DNA of 64,000 nt from NCBI GenBank assembly GCA_963969595.1, contig OZ018411.1, positions 3,412,501 through 3,476,500 on the forward strand, in the 5' to 3' direction. The position numbers were made by a program, and so were the translations under genes. The first letter of the stretch is position 1. The number at the start of each line of letters is the position of its first letter. This DNA is from Neckera pumila. Lineage: Eukaryota > Streptophyta > Bryopsida > Hypnales > Neckeraceae. This document shows, one piece after another, positions 24,903 through 37,193 of the stretch. The notes under the pieces were generated by a model. It did not search any database. It was not told the origin of the DNA and saw only the letters and a list, made by a program, of their open reading frames with translations.

Positions 24903-27040
24903 TAGATGAATACAAATGATAGTTGGATGAAAAACCATACTATATTTTGATATGAAAATAGTGTAAATTACATCATATTGATTTTTGTCTATGTTAGTAT
25001 GAGATACCATATTAGTGGGACTTGTCAATTTATACAATTTCCAAACTATTGAAAATTAGTGTTATAATGACATTGAACACTTAATATTGGATTAACTTGT
25101 GTAGTGTAGTTATCGTATAATTTTTGACCATTTACTACAAATTTTCTATGAAACGAGGCTAAATAGTTTTACTACCATTGGGATCATTTTCTATAAGCTT
25201 TTAGCTAAATCATTTTTTTCTTTGATTTGAAATTTAGAAATCAAATGTTTTATTTCCAAGTTCTCCAAAACTAAAAATCAAAGTTACTTCTATCCCTCTA
25301 AGTTTTCAGAAATCATTGATTTATCCCATTGGTATATACACATACAACACTAGTTTACTACAATTATAGTATTTTAGTTTAGTGTAGGTTGAGATTTGAC
25401 TATATTGTATTCAAAAAATATTTTCTTATAGGACTATTCATTTCGCAAGTGACATAAATTGTGCTCCTTCATTGATAAATCAATGTAATGTAAATTTCAA
25501 TCTCGACTAGAATGATGAAGCTAATTACATTTGTAAACTAGTAGATTGTGGAATCAGCATCATTTTTATATCTAATTTTACATAGATTATCCAACAAATT
25601 ATAGCTATATTATTCTATTTTGAATTGAAAATATTTTAAGTGATCCTTATCAATTTGAACCACTCAAAATAAGGATATGTTCTTTAAAATTATCCAATAT
25701 CTTTCTGCTTTCTCTAGAATTGAAAAATCACCACAAATAAAATACAGGTGACAATCTATAATATTATTTTGTAGCTTAAATTGAACAAAAAGTGGTTAAA
25801 AGGATAGAAAAATCTTCTAATAGATGAAAATTGGTTAAGTGGGTGGCAACAAGGGTATCAAAAAGCTAATATTTTAGCAAAATTTTGTAATTTTGAATTT
25901 AAATATTACCATTATGTAAGTTTTGCCATCACATAAATTATTGCATATCTCTATGGTGTAGTATCAATAAAGTGAAATCATTTGAACTAAATAATTTTAT
26001 GTCAATGTAATGATTAATGGTTAAATCATCCTAATAGTTTTGAGAGTCATCCTATTTCTAGTGCTTAACTTGTACAAATTCTATATTATGTCTGGAATGA
26101 CAACAAGGGATAGTTGTATGCAATATATTTACATTTTTTTTCTTATACTGAATTTTAGATCCCCTTCTTTGCAAATCTATCAAATTTTAGGATGAATAAA
26201 TGAATTTTTTTGGTTATCATAGCTTTTCTAATAGGCATTCATCAGTCATTTTTATTCAACAGCATCCTTACTAAATTAACAACCAAAAGTCATTTTTGGT
26301 AACTTCTACTATTTGTTCTTTTCATTGCTCTATTTAGATTTCAACTCATACTTTCAAAACAAAGAAATTTTTTCTCAACATAATTGCACACTATTACAAA
26401 GCATTCTTTTGCAATGCACAATTCCATTTTAGTCAGTCAAAAAAGTTTTTTTGTATACAAGCCAGCAAGGACAAACTTCCTTGCAAAGTCACAAATTTAA
26501 ACACAATTTTCAAGTTTTCCAGAACTTGAATTACTTTTTCCAAGTTTCATAATATTTACAATTCTATGTAAATAGGAAGAAACTACATTTTAGGAGTAGT
26601 TTTGCATTGTTGTCAAACCAAAAGCAACTAAAAAGTTTAAGTCCAATGTTAAAATTAGTTTTGCGAAAGTCAAAAAGTTACCTTTTCCAATTTTCACATG
26701 CTTCTTTCTAAACTTTTGTTAGCCAACAATTCCAGTTTTCTTCTTGCAAACATATTAAGGTGGTCATGAATTCAAATCCAAGCGTTGTGAAGGGCCCTTC
26801 ACCATAGTCCATCCAATTAGATTGAAGTCAAATGACTTTGTTGTCATATGGGGACCTTAGAATTTTCCTAGGGAAGGAGTATAGGTAAGCTCTTTGTATA
26901 GTCTACCTACTAATGCAAGAGGCACCAAGGATGCAATTCGCCATTTAGATCCATAAGGCATAAATAGCCAAGCCATTCCCAATAAATGCTTCGTTTACAT
27001 TAGCCTTTAAGATTAGAGTTATTCTTCTTCTTGCAAATTA

Positions 27041-27215
27041 CACTACAAGGGAGCAATGTCAATTTGGATTTTGTCAATTTTTTGTCAATTTGGACATTAT
27101 TTGTCAATTATTTGTCAAGTTTTTGTCAATTTAGACGTTTTTTGGACATAATTCTATCAATTCGGACATTTTCGTCATTTAAGACATGTCAATTTGGACA
27201 CTGTTTTCTTGTAGT
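27041..27215. mobile_element. CACTA-type MITE with internal TTGTCAATTTGGACA repeats
   Basis: The left end CACTACAAGGGAGCAATGTC and the complement of the right end ACTACAAGAAAACAGTGTCC pair as terminal inverted repeats of the CACTACAAG type common in plant CACTA elements. The interior repeats the string TTTGTCAATTTGGAC several times. A clean 3-bp target duplication is not visible, possibly because the last base changed. Confidence 0.6.
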
Positions 27216-27646
27216 TAAACATTTTACAATTCCATGTAGAATTTTGGAAAATCTTTTGTCTTTTTTGCAAAGTTTAGCTGTTTTTGTATATAGAAGTGCA
27301 TCCTATTTTCTTCATTGACACTAAGAATTGGTTCACACTAAGGCTAGATTGAAGGACCACAAGTACTTCAAGGTATCCTGCTTTGTTAGATGTGACCATA
27401 GGTAGTGAAAGCCCAAGACAAAAACTAGTAATGACACTTAGCATGAGCTTGGTGTAAATCCAAGAGTGACTATAACCGGATCATACTTAATTATTATTAG
27501 ATTTGACATTGTCAACCACAAGATCTATTAAATAAATAAAACCTATAGTTGTGAGATTTTAGCCTTTCATAGTCTTCTTAAAATTCAATAGGCGTACTTT
27601 AAGGAGGTGATCGGAATAAAGCTCCTAAAATCTGGCAAAACAATAT
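27216..27646. other. Intergenic sequence, nothing recognised
   Basis: No gene or repeat boundary is visible between the CACTA-type MITE and the TTA-flanked element. Confidence 0.4.
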
Positions 27647-28109
27647 TTAGGGCCGGTTTATAGTTGGCATGGGGTCGGATGGAAGGCCAACCGGATTTGC
27701 CTTCAATCCGGCCCTCAATCCGGCCCCAATTCTTCCATCCACCCCCAACTAATGTAAAGCCCTTTGGCCGTATTCTAGGGCCCAATTTCCAATTCATGTG
27801 TTCTTGATTTTTTCAATGCTCAATTAAAAAAATATAAAAAATACAGATGTTTTCTTTTTTCTTCCTATCTTTCCTGTTTCAAAAAAAGGAGAAAAGTTTA
27901 TTTATTTATTTATTTATTCCTTTTTCTTCCTATTTATCCTATTTCAAAAATAGAAAAATAATTTTTTTGTTTTATTTTAACTTTTCTTTTTTATTCCTAT
28001 TTTTCTTATTCCAAAAATGGAAAACTGATTTTTTTTTAATTTTTTGAAACTTTTCATTTTTTTCCTTGCAATAAACTTTTTTGGCCCTTTCACTATACGG
28101 GTTTGAAAT

Positions 28110-29300
28110 ATTCACAGGACTAAACAATGTAAACATGAATCATGTATTATTTTTAGTCAGTGTGTTCAAACATAGCTTATATATTATTTTTATTATTTGG
28201 TGTGCACAGACATCAATTATGTATTATTTTTATTATTTGGTGTGCACAAATATATGGAATATACATATATATAGTACAATATTATATGTAGATACAATTA
28301 GTATGCGGAATATATATGGTCATAATAAGTTATGTATTATATTTAATCCGTGTGAGCAAATATATTTTTATTTTTCATATTATATTTTTCATATTTTTCA
28401 CATATATATATATTTTTTTTTTCATTAGTATATGCAAACATAGATTATGTATATTTTTAATCAGTATATGCAAACATAGATTATGTATTATTTTGAATCA
28501 ATATTAGTCGTTGGCGCTTGCTATGCTACGCATTCATCATTAGAATTTTATTAGAATTTTTATGTATTAGATAAAATGCATAACAAAAATTTCAATAAAT
28601 CTTCAAATAAAAGTTATACAAAATGAATCTTTGTATAATTTTGTTTATAAGTAAGTATATATTGAAATCTACTATAGAAATTTATTGAATGATGAATAAA
28701 ATATATGCAATGGTGAATACTGTAAAAGATACAATTTATTTGTAATGCATTCAAAAGTGGACTTAATTGTTACGAACAACGGCAACCTAAAAACTTGGTG
28801 AATTGAAAAGAAAAATTTGTAAATTTCAAAAACCTCATGAACAACTTAATTGTTGTGAAATCCAAAATCGCTTCAATTGAATAAATTTCTCAAATCATTC
28901 AGTAGTAGCAATAGAATTTTGAAATCATCAAAGCTGTAAAAGTGATATTATAGAGGTGATTGCAAACTACTACTCTATTTCTGTAATATAACATTGTGTG
29001 AAAATATTATTTTTATGTATGCATGATTCAAAATACTTTTACAAGATATTAAAATTATTTATTTCAAAGACTTATTGAAATTATTATCATACATTCTATT
29101 CAAATATATCAAAATTTTACTAACATGTGATACAATGAATGCGTAGCATAGCAAGCATGAGCCCCTATTATTAATGATAGCATTTGTGATATTACAGAGG
29201 GAGTTATGATTTTAGTAGTATGATGTGCAAACATACATTACGTATTATTTTTAATCAAATGTGCGCAAACATACAGATTATGTATTATTTTCAATCAATT
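28110..29300 (+). repeat. Tandem array of GTGCAAACATAGATTATG units, split by an insertion
   Basis: Units of about 35-40 bp containing GCAAACATAGATTATGTATT followed by TTTTAATCAGT recur from about 28110 to 28503 and continue at 29224-29300. The reading frames over this stretch are artefacts of the repeats. The interruption is the Helitron-like element. Confidence 0.75.
28504..29223 (-). mobile_element. Helitron-like non-autonomous element, copy 2, with readable empty site
   Basis: On the minus strand it begins TCATACTACTAAAATC directly after A and ends CTAA directly before T, an exact A|TC...CTRR|T arrangement. Joining its flanks gives GTTTGCACATATTGATTC, which aligns without gap to the undisturbed array unit GTTTGCATATACTGATTA. 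So there is no target duplication and no missing base, as expected for Helitron insertion. It is about 720 bp, non-coding, and closely matches the copy at 11925-12638. Inverted subterminal repeats near both ends resemble Helitron2/helentron types. Confidence 0.75.
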
Positions 29301-29611
29301 AATTAATGTTACAAGTTAAAAATGTTATAGTTCCTAGTTAAAATGTGGTATGTTCTCCAAATTCATTAAAATATATTAAACAATATTGGTAAACTTGCAG
29401 GAAGGATAACTGAAGTGAAGCCTCTGAACGATAATTGCTTGCATGTACAGCATTGTATCTTGATAACAGAAACATTCTCCTTATTAATTTTATTGACATA
29501 ACATTATTTGCTATAATAAGTTGAGCAAGCCTGAGACTGACAACAAAGCCCCAAAATTCCAGCAATGCAGATGGGAGGAACTTTCTTGAGAACTCAGATA
29601 ATAAGCATGTA

Positions 29612-29641
29612 AAATAAAATAAAATAAAATAAAATAAAATG
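29612..29641. repeat. (AAAAT)n microsatellite
   Basis: Five to six consecutive AAAAT units lie near the right end of the TTA-flanked element. They explain the phenylalanine/tyrosine-rich spurious open frame on the minus strand here. Confidence 0.8.
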
Positions 29642-29926
29642 CATTGATTGATGGTGGAGATTTATATATCCAATGGAGGGGCTCCATCCGGTCCAAGATG
29701 GGAGTTTGGGCCACCCAAAACCTTGTCCCGATTGCTCCCTTGAGGCCGGATGGTTTGGCGCCAAAACTATGCCACCTAAGACGAAATGTAGGATGAGTTG
29801 TAGTTCCGGCCAGTCCCAAGTATAAAGCTCTTGGATCGGATTTGGAGAAATTGAGTGATTCTATTGGTTCAAACTTGGAGAATTCCGTCCGCCTTCAATC
29901 TGGCCCCAAGTATAAATCGGCCCTTA

Positions 29927-30858
29927 CTTTGGCCATGTAGGATTTCCAGTGGACTTCTCATCTATAAAAAATGGCATGGGCGTTGACCAAAGTGTAAACC
30001 CAATATGGACCACACCTATCTCTCTACCAATTATTGCTTTAAGAGAGCCTTTGGTCAGCCAAGGAGGATTGACCCCCTTATTGTCCTGTATTTTATCCTT
30101 CTAAAAAACATTAGAATTTTTTATTTGCCACATATGGTAAAATGTGCAAATTCTGAATTCATATTTGCAATCAAAGGCCCCAAATTAGCTTAGAGATATC
30201 AAGAAATACAAAATTTAAGTGGCACAAATAGGGGCAATTTTTACATTTATCCTTCAATGGAGCAATATACTGAATACTGCTCCCATGTCATCCAAATGAC
30301 AAAAATTGGTGCGGCAGCAATGCAGCATAGGTGTCGATATTAAAAAAATCTTTACCTTGAGGCAATGTTCACAGGCAGTGCTTTACATTGGCAAGATAAA
30401 AGCAAGTTTCTGACATCATTCATGTAAGAACAACTTCAATTGTTGTGACTAAAGTGAAATCTCACAAAAACTCCATATATGTCTAAAGATGTGGTAGGCA
30501 TAGGTTTAGTGTGTTACAGTTGGAAGGTGTTTGTTACAAACCCTAATAATAGGTTCCGAAGTTGTTCAGTCAAGGTATTTATAAAGGGATCATTGCAAGA
30601 ATGACCTTCCGTTTTTGTTCCACTTTATCCGTTTTCATCCATTTTTTTGGGAGTACTATAAAAATAGAAAAACATTTTTAAAAAAATGTGAAAAATATGA
30701 GAAATGTATATACCTATAAGAAGTAGGTACACTATGAAGGAAAAGCAAAAAAAAAAACTCTCTAAGTAGGAAAACTAGAAAAGTGCAAAATCGCAAGAAA
30801 ACACATACTTTGACATTTTTATTTGTAAAAAATAGGAAAAGTGCATTTGAGAAGAGTT
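29927..30858. other. Intergenic sequence, no gene recognised
   Basis: AT-rich with short open frames that resemble nothing known. No repeat boundary is visible. Confidence 0.4.
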
Positions 30859-31148
30859 CATTAGAAGAAATCTGGACCCTACTAAGGGCTGTTGCAGCTA
30901 CAGTAAAATGTGCATTTACAGAAAAAAATAATTAAAAAATAATAATTAAAATAATTAAAATAATTAAAATAATAATTTTTTTCTCAAAAACGTTATCAGG
31001 GTGTGTGCCATACAAGATTGGGACTAATCTTTTTTTTTTTTTTTTTTTTCAAAAAAATAAAAATAAAAATAAAAATAAAAATTCTCTGTATTTGCACATT
31101 CGGCGGCTTGTCAGACGGCCCTCCACAGGGCCCAAACTTCCAATAATG
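30859..31148. mobile_element. MITE of the CATTAGAAGA family, diverged copy
   Basis: The left end reads CATTAGAAGAAATCTGGACC and continues with an AGGGCTGT block. The complement of the right end reads CATTATTGGAAGTTTGGGCC and continues with AGGGCCGT. The interior is A- and T-run rich, including a T run of about 20 near 31030. No coding capacity. Confidence 0.55.
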
Positions 31149-31561
31149 CATGGTAAAGAGATTTCACCAAAAAAATGATCCTAAAATCATCTTCAATGTT
31201 CAGAATTACGTGTACAAAGAAGCCCTCTTTGCATGGACATAGTAGATATAAGATAAAATATTTTTTAATGCCCCTTGGTATAAACATGCTTTCCTACTAT
31301 GGGAATAGACCATAGAAATTTCAACTCCAAATCATTAAATTTGGGGACTCCTTACGTAGTAAAACACCCCCTAAAACTCAAAACGTGACATATTAGTTTA
31401 AATGATATTTAAATATACAATGATTTTTAAAAATTTCTTAAAAATATGAGATATGATTAAATTTATAAGAAGAATTTCCAATAAAATTTTCAAGTTCATG
31501 CAACTCATGCTTCAAAAGTTATTGCAAAAGGAAGCTTTGACACTCCATTTGTTATGGACTT
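31149..31561. other. Upstream sequence of the 31.56-kb gene
   Basis: An AT-rich stretch before the start codon proposed at 31562. I see no convincing core promoter element. Confidence 0.3.
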
Positions 31562-34284
31562 ATGGACCCCGTCAAGAGACGCGTACGCTCCCCTAACAAG
31601 GAATGCCGCGCGGCGCCGGGAACTCCGGGAGCGGAGAACTTCAGGAGCGAAAGACCGGAGCATAGATTCCAAGGCCGCGTGTGGAGGAGTCGATCCTGCC
31701 TCTTGCTTGCTGTGAATTGGAGGGCGCAAATTACCACTGTCAATGCGAGCAATGACGGTCCTGATGCATCCAAAGTGCACGGTTCTTGAGCCCCTAAATG
31801 ACGGACCCATGACCATTGATTTCAAACCTCACTGTCCATCACTCAATTTGCTACCATTTTGCAATTAGATATGTATGAAAAATTTTATATTTATTTTTCA
31901 GAGGTAAAAGTACATGTCTTCTTTACTTCAAGAAAAATTTAGATTTTTTTGTGGAAAATTAAATTTTTAAAGAGTTTTTGAAGAAAAAGTGAAGGAAAAT
32001 CATATTAAATAGAAAAACATTTCAAAAAATCTGAAAATTTCACCATAAGTGTATATCACAATGACAAACATCATGGTGTAAACTCAATTTCCATTTCATT
32101 CTATAATTAGAAAATAAGAGACATTGAAAACATACCCAAAGTTCAAATTGCAATAAAATATGCAATTCTAGGAATTTTTTCAAAATTCAAATTGGAATAG
32201 AAACTAGAGTAGATGACCTTCATTATGTTAGTTTGACTCAAACTCAAGAAATATCATTTTTGTGGAGAAATTTCAGATTTAAAGCAAGGAGCAACAACTT
32301 CCCAAAATACTTTAAAATAGCATATTTTGTGATCCGTTGTTTGAATAGCTTCTCCTTTCCATGAAGACAAAAATTAGAAAGAGTACAAACTCAATTGAAT
32401 ACTCTTCATAACCCAATGTGAAAGGTCAACAAGAAAAAGGAGGATGAAAAAATGCTTTTGAACTATTCTTAGCTCAACAGTATTGTCATCGGAACGCCAC
32501 GGAATGGCGTCCGCGGCGTTCCAGGGCTAGTGAATTACGTTCTTGTAGGAGGGAGTCCTTTGCTATGGATCCCGAAAATTGACGCACATGAGCTGAATTT
32601 GGTGTTGGATGAGCGAGGGTCGATGGTGCTCGGGCACACGGATCCGCTGCCCAGGGCTCTGTTGCTTGGATCTATCGCTCCTCTGCAGAGACATGAGTTG
32701 GACTATGTGAAGCATAGAGTGACGAAGGTTCAGGGCGCCATTAACGATGCGGTGAAGGAAGCGGGAAGTGCACTGCAAAGCGTGCTGCAAGAATCGGGGA
32801 AGGTGATCCACTCTCGGAAGCAGGCGCTTGAAGAAATGGTGAAAGCTACTGATATGGAGTATTCCATTTTTAGGCTGACTACGAAGTATGTTTTGAACTC
32901 TTTCGTTTGTGTTGTTTAGTTTTGTGTTAACCCTTGAACGTCAAGTTTTCTTCCTCAAATTTAGCTACAGGTTTAATATTCACCCGCATTGACAGTCATC
33001 AATTTTCTTATCTCTCCAAATCATGTTATAAGAGAATTCTTCCCCTTTCATTCTTTTTATTTCCTTCAATATGAATAACTCGATCTACCTAAAATTATAT
33101 TTTTCTTCTTTACAAACATGGAAATATGCACTTGACAGACTTTACACATTGTGAAACATGCTTGGACAATCAATACCTGATGGATTATCATCGGTCAAAA
33201 TTTGTAGTGTTTTTGGAACTGACATTTTATAATGGTTCATTTCTCGCATGATGTTTGATACTTTTAAATTGTAACAGATGAATAGGAGATTTTGAATCCT
33301 GTCTGAATTCTAAGGTTTGGCTAGACTTGTCATTACGTACTACAAAGTTCAAGTTTTATGAATTGAAAAGCCCAATTGAAAAGCTGATCGGGCGACTGAG
33401 GGTTAAAGACGTGTGTCTTCAATGACAAAACTGCCTTTGGCCAGAGCAAAGGGAATTCTCATGTGGCACTTATTGTTTGCAGATCGTGTCATTTTGTGGA
33501 CGTAATCGGTGAGCGTCACGAGGTTGATGTAGCCGATATTGCAGGTGCTGCTGTGGACCCCCTATCTAGGGTCCTTCTGGCGCTCATCGATGGCATCAAT
33601 CAGAGTGAAGCTCGAAGATTTGCTCTTATTGTTTTCTGTGCAGGTTAATACCTTCACTAGATGAAGCAGAGATATTGTTGCATGTGCTAATTCGTATTCA
33701 CTCCTGTTGTTTTGTACATTTATGTGATTTAGTTCAGCTCTTAAACGTGATTCAGAGTTTTCGATGTTTCTAGTTCTTGACCATGTGCGAAGACTATCAG
33801 AATTGCTCATTTTGGCACCCTTACTTCTATTCTATAAATTGTGCTTCGAGTTGGTGTCACCTTCTATCTTGTATGTCATTAGACTGGGAAGCATAATTAG
33901 ACGCAAGCATGATAAACTTTGTACGTTTTCAAAGAGCTGGGATTTGCTCGCCACACGTTTGATTAACAGCGCATTATCAAAAGATATTTCTGATACGTTA
34001 TCATTACTTGTGCAGTTTACTTGCAAGTCCGAGTTCAAGATGCGTACATTTTTTCCGCTGACCGATGGGGTTTCAATGTGCTTGCCAAAGCTGTGCCGAG
34101 TGAGGAATCTGGTGCGGCCGAACCTAACAAACTTTGGAGGGAGTTTCGATTTGTTTTTCCAAGGGAAGTGAAAGATGCAGAGGGTTTCTGCGTTTTGCTT
34201 GCTGAGTTGGAGAAAGAGAGTCTGGAGGCCGTGAAGAAAGCTCAGGAGGTGGACCCAGATTTTTTTGAAGAAAAGCGTTCCTGA
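31562..34284 (+). CDS. Unrecognised plant protein, four-exon model (about 336 residues)
   Basis: Proposed model: join(31562..31781, 32525..32885, 33483..33643, 34016..34284). The last two introns have clear borders (GTATGT...TTTGCAG and GTTAAT...TGTGCAG) and the reading phase is kept across all junctions. Exon 1 lies in a GC-rich island and begins MDPVKRRVRS. Exon 2 contains LGHTDPLPRALLLGS and a likely amphipathic helix (DYVKHRVTKVQGAINDAV). Exons 3-4 carry FVDVIGERHEVDVADIAG, RRFALIVF and LWREFRFVFPREV, ending DPDFFEEKRS. I do not recognise a named domain. The first intron is weak: donor GTTCTT, acceptor TTCCAG, and its body is the dispersed repeat at 31786-32530. The alternative is that the repeat broke exon 1 and the gene is dead or starts within exon 2. 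Exons 2-4 look genuinely coding. Confidence 0.55.
31786..32530 (-). repeat. Dispersed repeat of about 0.74 kb, copy 3, inside a gene
   Basis: Inverted relative to copies at 1591-2330 and 54647-55364. Its left edge reads GAGCCCCTAAATGACGGACC and its right edge CCAGGGCTAG. Near the right end the short inverted pair GGAACGCC...GGCGTTCC is shared with copy 1 (near 1600-1632). Both edges abut coding sequence of the 31.56-kb gene. TGA is present at both borders and could be a 3-bp target duplication, but this is not certain. Confidence 0.6.
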
Positions 34285-35765
34285 GCAGTAACAAGAGCAC
34301 TGGATGTGGACTGTATTCTGTTCATGAGCAACTGCATAAATGCCGACTGCAGGAGTTCTGTTCTTCTGAAATGCAGGATTCATTTGGATGAGATCAATCG
34401 GGAGTGAAAGTCAAGCTTGAACATTGTTTCCACTTCAGAGGGAAATTCACAAGATCGTGCAATGTCGTTACTGGAGAATTTACTGGAGAATTTATCTGCC
34501 AAGATACTGAGAGATTTTCCTCATCAAGGCACCAAGTAGTCAATGCATACTGCCTCGCAATGTCAGATTAGTTTCCGCGGTCTTCAACGATGATATGAGT
34601 TTTGCTCTTTGGAAACTCATTAGCCTTTTCGAAGGTAAATATAATCATCTGCCCTCTGGCAGTAAATACTGTTCTTACCCTCCAAAGTGAATTCTTAATA
34701 TCTGGCATTATTTTCTTGCTATGTCTTACTTAATTGTACTTTGTAGGTGAATGTCATATTCTGTTCTGGATACTTTTTTGGTGATTGGATGATGATTTAA
34801 ATTTTGCTTCCGAGGGTCGTGTGTTGATGAAGGAGCTGTGGTTTCGCAGGAAGTGGAGCACTATCAGATTCGGGTTCGTTTTTGTTGATTAGAGTTCCAA
34901 ATTTATAAATTTATAAATTTATAATTTTATAAATCCAAAGAAGCATCACTATTTTGGGCATTTTTTCATGGAAAAACAACCTTGTGAAGTGCAGCTGCCC
35001 AATTTTTTGCAGTGCCAAATAAAGCATTTTTGTTATTTCAATCACTCATATCTTTCCATCTGCATGCTGGAAATGTCTGAAAATTTTTCCATATGTTCTC
35101 AAGTCTGTGAGTGTACTACAAGATCCTATGGTTACATATCTCTGAAAATATTTGTTTTTCAAAATTTGGTACTTCTACTACAAATGGCAATTTTAGAGCG
35201 TTTTTGATGAAAACATAGTCAAGGAACTCTAGGGCTTAACCAAGGCACAAGTACAAGAATATTAAAGCCAATACTTTCTAGTGAACTATCATCATTTCAA
35301 GCTTACCAATTCAAAGTATCATTCAACTTATATTGTGATGATTGAAAAGCCCTATCCTTCAAATACACACAAATTTTAATTCAAGAAATGAAGGACATTA
35401 CAATCGAACCTATGCTAGAGACAATCAACACTTCAACCTCTTGCTACCTACAAGAAGGCGTTGTAGAGATTCCACCTTTTTTATAGAGATCTACATTATT
35501 GCATCTAAACAATTAATTCTAATGTTTTAGAGATAAAGACTATTAATACAAAGATAATAATCTTTATAATGGATCCAACTTTCTTCAATGTAAGATTTAA
35601 AAGGTGATGAATTACCAAGGCCAACTTGTCTTATTCTTTCTTCCAATCATGCAAAGAACTAATAGAATAGGAGCAAAAGAAGTCTTTTACTTTGGGCAAG
35701 AAACGCCAACAAATTTTGCACTCTTCCAGAGAAACATCCGCGATAAATACAAAATTCTCATCCAT
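34285..35765. other. 3' flank of the 31.56-kb gene and intergenic sequence
   Basis: The first 200-400 bases after the stop are less AT-rich and probably 3' untranslated. Around 34905-34937 ATTTATAAATTTATAA repeats in short units. The segment 34935-35215 resembles the inside of the TTAACCCC repeat family (GGGCATTTTT, TTTTGATG near the end). No gene is supported. Confidence 0.35.
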
Positions 35766-37193
35766 TCAAAACATCAAGATCAACAGATCAAGATTGTAGG
35801 GTTTTTTGAACAAGGCAGCCAATTCGCTGGGCATCAATCTAATCTGAATCCAGCTAAGGGTATCCAAATTGACTTTCCAGAGCTTCACTGCATACTGCTG
35901 ATTAGTAGGATCATCACATAACCCAGCCAGTATGAGTATTGTCCCAATAGCTAGGATGTAGCTGCAAAACAATTCTATAGGAGACTTCAACTAGATGGAA
36001 GCCCATTGCTTGGTTTACAAATCCAGAAAGTGAATTGGGACTTTATCAATTCCAAAATTGTAAACTTCTGACACATAGAATTTGTTGGCACACACTACTC
36101 CTGACATCGACGTCATATTGTTGTCATCCTTGAATTCCTCCAGCAGGTCGCCATAGGACTCCCAAGTACTTGCAGTCGTAATTGAAAGTGTCATGACAAG
36201 AAAGCTCGAGCAAAATGAAGTGGCTTAAATGAAGGGGAATTTGCCAAGTAAATCTAATGTAAATGAATACCTAGATTCATTTGGATATCTAGATTCATTT
36301 GGAACACTTCTTAACACCAAGCGCAAACGTATATGCCATTACAAGAAGAGAAGAACGGTAAGAAAAATTGAAGAAAATCTTTCTTCATTTGGACAAGCAT
36401 CAGACATCCAATATAGCAATGAAGAGCAAAGTGTTCTATTCCCAAGGACTACTGCTTGGAAGTCCATGACACAAAGAAAGGTTTACTTGTTATCTACGCC
36501 ACGTGGACTAGACCCAATGGAAGTGATGCAATGTGATCCGTCACACTGATCAAACCTTAATGCCAAGATTGAATTTCAAGGAACCACGTCACACTCTCAA
36601 ACAAAACATAAAACCTATGCTCCATGTGAGCCTTTCGATCAACCAAAAAAAAATTAAAAACCTAAAAGTTCAAGATTCAATAAAACAACAATGCAATAAA
36701 TTCAACAACGTTCTTGGGAAACCCAGTTCTCAAATGTTATCTAATCCATTATTAAAATTTTGAATATAGGGTTTTAAAAAACTCATGGATTTTCAAAGTA
36801 CAAAACTGGATTAACAAACCATAATGTTCAGAACTATATCTGCAGACACTACAATGACTCATTCATAAAGAAAGGTTTTACTTTGCAAACAAGTCTCCTA
36901 CACAACATTACAACACATCAAGAATTAATTCATGATCAAATAATGGCATTCACAGAGAACTGCAAACCACTTACCAATTTCAAAGTCAAAGACCTCCACA
37001 GCACTGTGAACACCCGATCCCCCGCCTGCCACCACCAATTTATGCCCTATGCCAGCACCCCAGGCCACACTCACCACCGGTAAAAACTAGGGGAACGTCA
37101 TAACGGGAGTTATAGACCACCCCCTAATGTACAAAAGGCTGTACAAAAGCCTGTCTTCATTAGCAGCAAAGGCGAACAACACTCCACTGGCAC
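35766..37193 (-). pseudogene. Kelch-repeat (F-box/kelch-type) pseudogene
   Basis: Two minus-strand pieces look like degraded exons of one kelch protein. The upstream piece (37193 to 36975, acceptor TTGCAG, donor GTAAGT) includes a kelch-like segment GHKLVVAGGGSGVHSAVEVF. The downstream piece (about 36184 to 35766) reads ASTWESYGDLLEEF, VPIHFLDL, LAGLCDDPTNQQY and LWKVNLDTLSWIQIRLMP, typical of plant kelch proteins that usually carry an N-terminal F-box. A TAG interrupts the first piece and a TAA and a TAG interrupt the second. No F-box is visible. The family call rests on motif style rather than a search. Confidence 0.6.

Larger units (their letters stand above)
23748..27040. other. AT-rich gene-free stretch with small repeats
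   Basis: Over 3 kb with no supportable gene. It contains the MITE at 24147-24374 and a two-copy tandem repeat at about 24773-24900. The remainder is AT-rich without recognisable structure. Confidence 0.45.
27650..29923. mobile_element. 2.27-kb TIR element with TTA target duplication (PIF/Harbinger-like)
   Basis: The left end GGGCCGGTTTATAGTTGG and the complement of the right end GGGCCGATTTATACTTGG differ at two of 18 positions. The element is flanked by TTA on both sides (27647-27649 and 29924-29926). A TTA/TAA 3-bp duplication is characteristic of PIF/Harbinger elements. No transposase is visible, so it is non-autonomous. It carries the tandem array at 28125-28503 and 29224-29300, which is interrupted by the Helitron-like element at 28504-29223. 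Confidence 0.7.

Noticed and set aside
28504..29223. Classification as an ordinary TIR transposon
   Set aside because: The inverted repeats are subterminal, no target duplication is present, and the empty site matches an A|T insertion. A Helitron-like origin explains more.
31505..31825. Minus-strand frames over the GC-rich island
   Set aside because: They overlap the plus-strand exon proposed from 31562, lack splice continuity, and look like antisense shadows.
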